The notes beneath the pieces are model-generated. The model searched no databases. It had not been told where the DNA came from and saw nothing but the letters and a program-made list of their open reading frames with translations. The position numbers were made by a program, and so were the translations under genes. A DNA stretch of 64,000 nucleotides from Chloroflexi bacterium bin125 (lineage in GTDB: Bacteria > Chloroflexota > Dehalococcoidia > Bin125): assembly GCA_002239025.1 (NCBI GenBank), contig MPNM01000002.1:355316-419315 (forward strand). Direction: 5' to 3'. Positions 54,826 through 61,967 of the stretch are shown here, in pieces. Within the stretch, counting starts at the first letter, position 1. Each line of letters starts with the position of its first letter.

Positions 54826-56565
54826 CTACGTCTCCATGTAGATGTGATGCAGGCGCGGGATGCTCATCACGTCGTAGTAGAGATTCTTGACCTTGTTCGT
54901 ATGAGCCCAGATCTGCACGGTCGTACAGATCGGCGAGACCCACGGTTCCTCGTCCAGGATCTGGTTGAAGTCGTCGATCAGCGCTTGCCGCTTCTGATCC
55001 GTGTCCGCCGTCGCCCAGCCGTCGATCATCGCCTGGTAGTGCGGCGTCTCGTAGGCGCAGGAGTTGGGAATCCGCATCTGGTAGTTCATCACCGGCAGCG
55101 ATTGCGGATGCATCGCATAGAAGCCGTAGAACGACAGGTAAGCGCCGGGATGCGTGCCACTCAGGAAGCGGTCAATCCAGGCAGCCGCCTCAACCGACTC
55201 CGGCTCCAGGTTGATCCCTGCCTGTGCCGCATCCTGCTGGATGACCTGGGCAATCGAGAGCGCCTCTTCGTTGTTCCCGAAACAAGCGATCTTGATGGTC
55301 GGAGTACCGTCGGGATAGCCGGCTTCCGTGATCAGCCGTTTTGCTTCGTCCAGGTCGAAGTACTGATAATCCGCGTCGGCATCGTAAGCAGGCGAGAACG
55401 ACGGCCAGAGCACGTTCTTGGTCTCTGACAGACCTTCGAAGAGCTCCGCCACGATCCGCTCGCGGTCGATGGTGCGGTAAATTGCCTGTCGCGCCGTCGG
55501 GTTATCCATCATTGGATGCCCGCCGCCGCGGCCCTCTCCGACCATCCCCAGGACCCAGATCGAGCCGGTCGGCGGCGCCAGGAGCAGATCGAAGTTGTCA
55601 TCTTCATCGAAGCCCTTGTACCAGGCCTTCGGCAGGTGGTGAGTGATATCCAGCTCGCCGTTTTGCAGCGCCAGCGTCATCGACTCGGCATCCTGGAAAA
55701 TGTTCCATTCGATCGCATCAAGCGACGCCGGATCATAGAAGTTCTCGAAGCGCTCGGCCCTCGCAAAGACATCCACCTGGTAAGCGTCGACATCGAACTT
55801 GAATGGACCGCTTGCGTTGACGCGCGTGTAGCCGTCGAGTTCCGCAATGTTGTCGGCGTCATGGATCTGGGCCCAGTTCAGCACATCAAAAATTACCGTG
55901 CCGGGCCAGGCCAGGTCGAGCTGCAGCGTCGTCTTGTCGATCGCCGTCGCCTTGCTCACGTACTTGTTGTAGATGCTGCGCACCTGGCTGTTCTGGACGT
56001 CTTCATCGTCCATTCGCTCGAGGCTCTTCTTGATTTCCTCGGCGGTCATCGGCTTACCGTCGTGGAATTCGAGCCCCGGACGCAGATGAATCTGGATCAT
56101 CGTCTGGTCGTCGTTGAACTCCCAGCTCTCCGCAAGATGAGGCTGAGGATCGAGCCCGGTCGGGCTGTACTTGGTCAGCGTGTCCCACAGCGCGGGGTAA
56201 AAGATCGTTTCCGGCGTGGCTCCATAGGGCGCCTGGTGGGTTGCCGGCGAACTGCCCGCCCAACCTGCTCGCAGCGTGCCGCCTCTCGGACGTTCCTCGC
56301 TGACCGTGGCCTGTTGTGCGGCGGCTTGCTGCTGTGCCGCCGCCTGCTGCTGTTGCTGCGCTTGCGGTTGATCGGCTGCCTGAGCCTGCTGTTGTTGTTG
56401 CTGTTGAACCTGTGCCGCCGACTGCTGGCTATCGTCGTCATCATCGCCACAGCCGACCAGAGCAATGCCCGCCGCCCCCAGTCCTGCGCGACCGCTTGCC
56501 TGCAGCAAGTTCCGACGCGAGAGTCGTCCGTTGCGGATCCGTTGCCAGTAGTTCCTATCGGGCAT
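54826..56565 (-). CDS. ABC substrate-binding lipoprotein, family 5 (paralogue 3)
   Basis: A 579-residue lipoprotein. It has the Tat-type SRRNLL (R17-R18), lipobox ALVGC (Cys39) and a Gln-rich linker, about residues 46-88. The core SLERMDDEDVQNSQVRSIYN and the adjacent TTLQLDLAWPGTVIFD are nearly the same as in paralogue 1, so the two arose by recent duplication. The ATG at 56565 (MPDRNYW) aligns with the other starts. No own permease is adjacent; it may share the downstream dppBC products. Confidence 0.92.
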   Translation of the reverse strand: MPDRNYWQRIRNGRLSRRNLLQASGRAGLGAAGIALVGCGDDDDDSQQSAAQVQQQQQQQAQAADQPQAQQQQQAAAQQQAAAQQATVSEERPRGGTLRAGWAGSSPATHQAPYGATPETIFYPALWDTLTKYSPTGLDPQPHLAESWEFNDDQTMIQIHLRPGLEFHDGKPMTAEEIKKSLERMDDEDVQNSQVRSIYNKYVSKATAIDKTTLQLDLAWPGTVIFDVLNWAQIHDADNIAELDGYTRVNASGPFKFDVDAYQVDVFARAERFENFYDPASLDAIEWNIFQDAESMTLALQNGELDITHHLPKAWYKGFDEDDNFDLLLAPPTGSIWVLGMVGEGRGGGHPMMDNPTARQAIYRTIDRERIVAELFEGLSETKNVLWPSFSPAYDADADYQYFDLDEAKRLITEAGYPDGTPTIKIACFGNNEEALSIAQVIQQDAAQAGINLEPESVEAAAWIDRFLSGTHPGAYLSFYGFYAMHPQSLPVMNYQMRIPNSCAYETPHYQAMIDGWATADTDQKRQALIDDFNQILDEEPWVSPICTTVQIWAHTNKVKNLYYDVMSIPRLHHIYMET

Positions 56566-56670
56566 TTCTCCGTTGCCTCTCCCTAATCCACGCATTCCTC
56601 TGCGCGGATTAGGGAGAGTATGCCTATCTCAATTCGGCGTTGCAACGATTTAGAACAGCCCAATCGTTGC

Positions 56671-58401
56671 CTAGCCGTGGTACTGGATCTTCTGCATTGA
56701 TGGGATACTCAACACGTCGAAATCGATCCCGGTGAACTTGCTCGACCAGGCCCAGATGTCACTTCTGGTCACGATCGGCGCAATCCACGGCTCGTTGTCG
56801 AGCAGCGTGTTGAACTCCTCCAGCAGCTCGTTGCGGCGCGCATCAGAATCGGCCGTACCAAAGCTGTCGATCAGCGCCTGGTAATAGTCCGGACCGTACG
56901 CGCAGGAGTTCGGAATCCGCATCTGGAAGTTCATCACCGGCAGCGTCTGCGGATGCAGCGCGAAGAACGCATACGACGACAGATACGCTTCGTTCCCGGC
57001 GTTCAAGAATCGATCGCGACCTACCGCCGGTTCGAGCAACTTGATGTCGATGTTGATCCCCGCCTCGGCGGCGCCAGCCTGGATCACCTGCGCGATCTCA
57101 TTGGCTTCACCACCGGTGTGGGACAGTTCAATCGTCAGTTCGCCCGGACCGTAGCCGGCCTCTTCCACCAGTGCCGCTGCCTCTTCGGGGTTGAAGTAGC
57201 TCCGGTCGCGAGCCTTGTCGTAGCCCGGCGAGAACGACGGCCAAAGAATGTTCTTCGGTTGGGCCAAGCCCTCAAAGGTTTCATTCGCCACCCGGTCGCG
57301 GTCGATCACACGATAGATCGCCTGTCGCACCTTCGGATCGGCAAACGCCTCATGTCCACCATTCTCATTCGGGATCACCATGCCCAGCACCCAGATTGCG
57401 AGCGTCGGAGGAGCGATCACCACCGTGTAGTCGGGATCCAAGTTGAAGCGTTCGTAGTCAGGCTTGGGCAGGCGGTTGGTCAGGTCGATCTCGCCTGCGC
57501 CGAGCGCTAGCGCCATCGCCGTGGCGTCGGGGAATTGATACAGCTCAATCCCGTCCAAGAGCGCCGGATCGTAGAAGTTCTCAAACCGCTCACCTGACGC
57601 GTACTGGTCGACGCGATAGCTGGAAGCGTCAAACTTGAACGGCCCCGAGCCGTTCAGCGCGGAGTAGCCATCGAGATTCGGGATGTCGTCGACGTCATGG
57701 ATCTGGGCGTAGTTCAATACGTCGAAGATCAACGTGCCACCCCAAGCCAGGTGCAACTGCAGCGTCACGTCGTCAATCACATCGACCGACGACACGTACT
57801 TCGTCATGATCCCCTTGACCTGGTTGTTGGCGACTCCTTCGTCGTCCATCGCTTCCAGGCTGCGCTTGACCTCGGTCGCGTTGAGCGGCTTGCCGTTGTG
57901 GAACTCCAGGCCTGGTCGCAGCTTGACCTGCAACATGGTCTGGTCGTCGTTCAGCTCCCAGCTTTCGGCCAGGTGCGGCTGTGGATCCAGTCCATCCGGC
58001 GAGTACTTGGTCAACGTGTCCCAGAACGGGATGTAGAGCGGAATGTGCGCCGACGATGACAGGTACGGCGCTCGATAGGTGGACAATCCGATGTCGGAAC
58101 CGATTCTCAGAACGCCGCCGCGGTTGGCATCGTCGGCGGTCTGCACTACTTGCGGTTGGTCTTGCTGTTGCACCTGCTGCGGCTGATCTTGCTGAGGCTG
58201 TGCCTGCTGCTCAGCCTGAGCTTGCGGTTGCGGCTGATCCTGCTGCTGTTGCGCAACCGCCTGCTGTTCCTCGTCGCCATCTCCGCAACCCACCAGCGCC
58301 AGTCCCGCTGCGCCAAGCCCAGCTCGCGCGCCCGATTGCAACAACCTGCGACGGCTCAGTTCCTGCTCGCGAAGGCGCTTCCAATACTGCTTGTCGCTCA
58401 T
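56671..58401 (-). CDS. ABC substrate-binding lipoprotein, family 5 (paralogue 4)
   Basis: A 576-residue lipoprotein with SRRRLL (R17-R18), lipobox ALVGC (Cys39) and a Gln-rich linker, about residues 44-88. The core SLEAMDDEGVANNQVKGIM and VTLQLHLAWGGTLIFD follow the same plan. The ATG at 58401 (MSDKQYW) aligns with paralogues 1-3; the reading frame extends upstream to 58539 but this part has no leader. It is the first of the tandem series on this strand. Confidence 0.92.
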   Translation of the reverse strand: MSDKQYWKRLREQELSRRRLLQSGARAGLGAAGLALVGCGDGDEEQQAVAQQQQDQPQPQAQAEQQAQPQQDQPQQVQQQDQPQVVQTADDANRGGVLRIGSDIGLSTYRAPYLSSSAHIPLYIPFWDTLTKYSPDGLDPQPHLAESWELNDDQTMLQVKLRPGLEFHNGKPLNATEVKRSLEAMDDEGVANNQVKGIMTKYVSSVDVIDDVTLQLHLAWGGTLIFDVLNYAQIHDVDDIPNLDGYSALNGSGPFKFDASSYRVDQYASGERFENFYDPALLDGIELYQFPDATAMALALGAGEIDLTNRLPKPDYERFNLDPDYTVVIAPPTLAIWVLGMVIPNENGGHEAFADPKVRQAIYRVIDRDRVANETFEGLAQPKNILWPSFSPGYDKARDRSYFNPEEAAALVEEAGYGPGELTIELSHTGGEANEIAQVIQAGAAEAGINIDIKLLEPAVGRDRFLNAGNEAYLSSYAFFALHPQTLPVMNFQMRIPNSCAYGPDYYQALIDSFGTADSDARRNELLEEFNTLLDNEPWIAPIVTRSDIWAWSSKFTGIDFDVLSIPSMQKIQYHG

Positions 58402-58542
58402 TGTGGTCCCCGTTCCTGCTAGTCCGGCGCGACCGTGCGACGGATTTAGGAAAGTATGCCAATCCCGTCGCGCGTTCTCAAGTGTTTCGGCAACGCGTAC
58501 AGACTCCGACACCGTTGACTCTCGGCTGCCGCTGACCACTGG

Positions 58543-59277
58543 TCAGATCCGCCTGGTAACAGTGATGATCTCCGGGCTGGCTTCCGTCAGCACTCGCCCA
58601 TCCCAGTCGCCAAACTGTTCCACGATCGCCAGCCCCGCAGCCGACAAGAAAGAAGACAAGTCGTCGATCCCAAGGAATCGCAACGTGCTACGGCTAATTT
58701 CTGGTCGATCCCACGCAGGACTCGTGAATGTCGTGGTAAACGAGACAAACTCCCCGCCGACCGGTGTTTCTACCTGGTGTGACATTCGTACCACTTGGCC
58801 GTGATGCATTGTCTCGACGGCGTGGTCAGGAGTCCAAGACTCCCACGCCCGGGCACGCGGATTCCTCGTCTCAAAGACGAAGCACCCATCTTTGGAGAGC
58901 GCGGAATGGATCGCAGTCAGCGAGTCTCGCAGTTGATCGTCTTCGATGAGCACCTGAAATACGTGACCGGTCATGACGACGAGTTCGAACTCCTCGCTCC
59001 ATTCGATCGAGGCCAGGTCGCCCAGGACCCATTCGATGTCCGCCCGCTTGCGGCGCGCCAGCCCAAGCATCGCCGAGGCCGGATCGAGACCGCAGAGCCG
59101 TCCAGTGTGACCCGCTTCTCGTGCCAGACGCAGCAGCTCGCCGGTACCGCAGCCCACATCGAGCACACTGCTTACCGACATCAGCAATGGAAGGTAATAC
59201 TCAAAATCCCCGGTCTCCCGTGAGAACGAGTCGTACAACTCGGCGAGCGCTGGCTCGGAGAACTGACGGTCAACCAC
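58543..59277 (-). CDS. Class I SAM-dependent methyltransferase
   Basis: A 244-residue protein with the SAM-binding motif I SSVLDVGCGTGELL (residues 36-48), the acidic LCGLDPASAML after it, and post-motif segments VLGDLASIEW and VVMTGHVFQ. The order and length fit a small-molecule methyltransferase; the substrate cannot be deduced. It starts at a GTG. It is 18 bp downstream of the dehydrogenase gene 59296-60381 on the same strand, so the two are probably co-transcribed. Confidence 0.9.
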   Translation of the reverse strand: MVDRQFSEPALAELYDSFSRETGDFEYYLPLLMSVSSVLDVGCGTGELLRLAREAGHTGRLCGLDPASAMLGLARRKRADIEWVLGDLASIEWSEEFELVVMTGHVFQVLIEDDQLRDSLTAIHSALSKDGCFVFETRNPRARAWESWTPDHAVETMHHGQVVRMSHQVETPVGGEFVSFTTTFTSPAWDRPEISRSTLRFLGIDDLSSFLSAAGLAIVEQFGDWDGRVLTEASPEIITVTRRI

Positions 59278-59295
59278 GAGGGCGCCTTGTTCGAT

Positions 59296-60381
59296 CTAGA
59301 GAACCTCGGCGACCGCCGCGCCGAGCTCAGCTGTCGAAGCGTTTCCACCGATATCGGGAGTACGCGGCGCCCCACTCGACGGCTCAAGCACAGCCTCGAT
59401 CGCGCCCAGAATCGCGTCGTGCGCCCGACGATGTCCAAGGAAGTCCAGCATCATTGCAGCGCACCAGATCTGGCCAATCGGGTTGGCAATCCCTCGTCCG
59501 GCGATATCGGGTGCGGAGCCATGCACCGGCTCAAACAGCGAAGGAAACGCGCCGTCTGGATTCAGATTGGCGCTGGGCGCGATTCCAATCGTGCCCGTGC
59601 AGGCCGGTCCCAGGTCGCTGAGGATGTCGCCGAACAGGTTGCTGGCCACCACCACATCAAAGAAATCCGGACGCTGGACGAAGTGCGCCGTCAGGATGTC
59701 GATGTGAAACTTGTCAACTTCCACTTCTGGATACTCCGCCGCCATTTCTTCAACACGCTCGTCCCAGAACGGCATCGTGATCGCAATCCCATTGGATTTC
59801 GTCGCACTGGTCAGATGTCGTTTCGGACGTGACTGCGCGAGGTCAAAGGCGTACTTCAGCACGCGGTCGACACCAACGCGAGTCATCACCGTTTCCTGCA
59901 TCACCATCTCGCGCTCGGTCCCTGAGAAGATCCGCCCGCCGATGCTCGAGTACTCACCTTCTGTGTTCTCTCGCACGATGTACATGTCAATCTCGCCCGG
60001 CTCACGAGGACTGCCGTCGCGGCGCACCACCGGCGCGACGATCCCAGGCATCAGGCGAGCCGGACGCAGGTTGATGTACTGATCGAACTCACGCCGGAAC
60101 TGCAACAACGATCCCCACAACGACACATGGTCAGGAATCTCCTCCGGCCAACCGACCGCGCCAAAGAACAGCGCATCATGCCCGCCAATCTGGTCCTTCC
60201 AGTCGTCGGGCAGCATCTGGCCGTGCGCTTCGTAGTAGTCCCACGACGCAAAGTCGAAGTAGTCAAAGTCCAGGTCAATCTCAAACCTGGTCGCAGCCGC
60301 CTCAACTACGCGTATCCCCTCAGGCACGACTTCCTTGCCAATCCCATCGCCTGGAATCACCGCGATCCGCTTTGTACTCAT
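59296..60381 (-). CDS. Tartrate/isopropylmalate-type dehydrogenase
   Basis: A 361-residue NAD(P)-dependent beta-decarboxylating dehydrogenase. Signature segments are VIPGDGIGKEV at the start, YIVRENTEGEYSS, the Lys and Tyr/Asp of the active site (NLFGDILSDLG), and HGSAPDIAGRGIANPIG. The pattern is closest to tartrate dehydrogenase and D-malate dehydrogenase (TtuC/DmlA) rather than LeuB, judged from GGHDALFFGAVGWPEEIPDHVSLWG. The substrate is not proven. It heads the methyltransferase gene. Confidence 0.88.
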   Translation of the reverse strand: MSTKRIAVIPGDGIGKEVVPEGIRVVEAAATRFEIDLDFDYFDFASWDYYEAHGQMLPDDWKDQIGGHDALFFGAVGWPEEIPDHVSLWGSLLQFRREFDQYINLRPARLMPGIVAPVVRRDGSPREPGEIDMYIVRENTEGEYSSIGGRIFSGTEREMVMQETVMTRVGVDRVLKYAFDLAQSRPKRHLTSATKSNGIAITMPFWDERVEEMAAEYPEVEVDKFHIDILTAHFVQRPDFFDVVVASNLFGDILSDLGPACTGTIGIAPSANLNPDGAFPSLFEPVHGSAPDIAGRGIANPIGQIWCAAMMLDFLGHRRAHDAILGAIEAVLEPSSGAPRTPDIGGNASTAELGAAVAEVL

Positions 60382-60526
60382 CGTGACCAGCCCTTCGTGG
60401 CTGCTGGCGCGTCAATAGCACGCTAGGGCCAGTTCACACTGAGTGCCACGCGCTTCCGCTAGATCCCGTCATCGCCGCGAGAAGCGCAGGAATGACGGTT
60501 GGCAGGATGTCTCAGAAGCAAAACTT

Positions 60527-60630
60527 CCCAGTCCCCGCTTTACGCGGGGACCTGCTCCCTCCCTGTGGGGACTCCACCACCAGATATCCCGTGCTGCCCG
60601 AGCGGGTCCCCGCGTAAAGCGGGGACTGGG
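60527..60630. repeat. Family B composite (inverted pair)
   Basis: The forward arm (CCCAGTCCCCGCTTTACGCG...) and a reversed arm (GGGTCCCCGCGTAAAGCGGG) are separated by about 50 bp. The reversed arm continues into GACTGGGATTCAACCAACCA, also found near 2905. It occupies much of the 292-bp space between two minus-strand genes, 60382-60673. Confidence 0.75.
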
Positions 60631-60673
60631 ATTCAACCAACCAATGGAGCCTTTGAGACACCCTCGGTTGGGT

Positions 60674-61087
60674 CTACCCGGAAGACCGAACCGCCGACAA
60701 TCGACGCCGCGCTTCCTCCCAGGTGACATCCTGAGGATTCGCGGTTTGCCATCTGACGAAGACCGATCGCCCGCGATCAGCAATCTCATCGAACGCGGCG
60801 ATGGCGCCCTGATGGTTCCCGGACCAGACAAACTCATCAATCGCCGGGTCACCCTGCCAGACCGACAACGTGGAAAAGCGCAGATGCAGGAAATCGGCCT
60901 TGAGTCGGTAACTGAGCAGACCGGGATCCGACTTCAATTGACGGGTTACCGCGTAGTTGATTCTGAAGAATCGAGGCAGCTTGAGCCAGCTTTGCAACTG
61001 GAGACGGGTCGCGACAATCACCATTGAAGTCCCCGGCGATTCCGGCTGCGGCCCAACAGACTCCGGGCCGTCTGCTTCGGAAGTCAT
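60674..61087 (-). CDS. DUF3291-like small monooxygenase-fold protein
   Basis: A 137-residue protein with the dimeric alpha/beta-barrel type pattern: VIVATRLQLQSWLKLPRFF, then RLKADFLHLRFSTLSVWQGD, and HQGAIAAFDEI. The order (VATRL, SVWxxxxAxxxFVxSG, H) resembles DUF3291 and related antibiotic-biosynthesis-monooxygenase-like proteins, several of which are heme-degrading or quinone-modifying; no catalytic residue is certain here. The ATG at 61087 is used, because residues further upstream do not resemble the family. It is divergent from the hydrolase at 61194. Confidence 0.72.
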   Translation of the reverse strand: MTSEADGPESVGPQPESPGTSMVIVATRLQLQSWLKLPRFFRINYAVTRQLKSDPGLLSYRLKADFLHLRFSTLSVWQGDPAIDEFVWSGNHQGAIAAFDEIADRGRSVFVRWQTANPQDVTWEEARRRLSAVRSSG

Positions 61088-61193
61088 TCGCCCTGTCCCA
61101 TTCAACTGATCAGACCGTTTGTGACCGGCGGTGTCCGATGTTCCGTACGTTAGCCTCGGCAGCACCATTTGGCAGGACCAGAGGAGGCCGAGC

Positions 61194-61883
61194 ATGGCGA
61201 CATTCGTACTGATCCACGGCGCATACCAGGGCGGCTGGATCTGGTCGCCCGTCGTGACTCGACTGCAGGACGCTGGACACCGCGTGTTGGCGCCATCGCT
61301 CGACGGCTGCGCCGAGCGTTCGTCACAGGTCCGGCCCGGCATCACGACCGAGACGCACGCAGAGGAAATCGCTGAACTCCTGCGCTATGAAGATCTGACC
61401 GACGTGGTGCTGGTCGGCACCTCGTCGGGCGGCATGGTGCTTGCCAGGGTCGCCGAACTGGCGCGAGAACGAATCCAGCGGTTGGTCTTTGCCGACGCTC
61501 TGGCTCTCTTCAACGGAGAAAAGATCCGCGACATCGTCATGGGAGCCGCAGCAACCGACACCGAAGTCTCAACGGGGCCACCACCCGGCAGCATGCTCGA
61601 CACACTGAAGGCGAGCATGGATCCCGATCTGGCCGCCTGGGCCGCAGATCGGTTCGGTCTGCACCCGGTTGCCGCCTTCAACCAGCCAGTCGTGCTCGAT
61701 TCGTTCTGGGAGCAGTCCTGGGACACGACCGTGATCTGGTGCCGCCAGGCGCCCAACCCCGGCGAGGCGCACCAGCGCCGCTGCGCCGAGAAGCTCGGCG
61801 CAAGCTGGCACGAACTCGACACCGGCCATTACCCGATGCTCAGCACGCCCGACGAACTGACCAACCTGATCCTCGGTGGCTAG
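61194..61883 (+). CDS. Alpha/beta hydrolase
   Basis: A 229-residue hydrolase of the esterase type with the oxyanion FVLIHGAYQGGWIW near the N-terminus, the nucleophile elbow GTSSGGM (Ser), and the terminal His in DTGHYPM. The lid region between is short. It resembles salicylate/methyl-ester esterases and related plant-type hydroxynitrile lyases in pattern, but specificity is unknown. The ATG at 61194 follows GAGGAGGCCGAGC; frame extends upstream to 61131 without similarity. Confidence 0.9.
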   Translation: MATFVLIHGAYQGGWIWSPVVTRLQDAGHRVLAPSLDGCAERSSQVRPGITTETHAEEIAELLRYEDLTDVVLVGTSSGGMVLARVAELARERIQRLVFADALALFNGEKIRDIVMGAAATDTEVSTGPPPGSMLDTLKASMDPDLAAWAADRFGLHPVAAFNQPVVLDSFWEQSWDTTVIWCRQAPNPGEAHQRRCAEKLGASWHELDTGHYPMLSTPDELTNLILGG

Positions 61884-61967
61884 CACCGGCTCCACAGGCC
61901 TGCCAACAACATCCTTGAGGCCTCTGGCGCCTTCAGTTGAGCAGCCCGGCAGGCCCGGAACCTCGGT

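Noticed and set aside
48669..58401. Assembly error producing near-identical binding-protein genes
   Set aside because: The four paralogues differ along their entire length, in linker size and in leader details, so they are real duplicates rather than repeated assembly of one gene.
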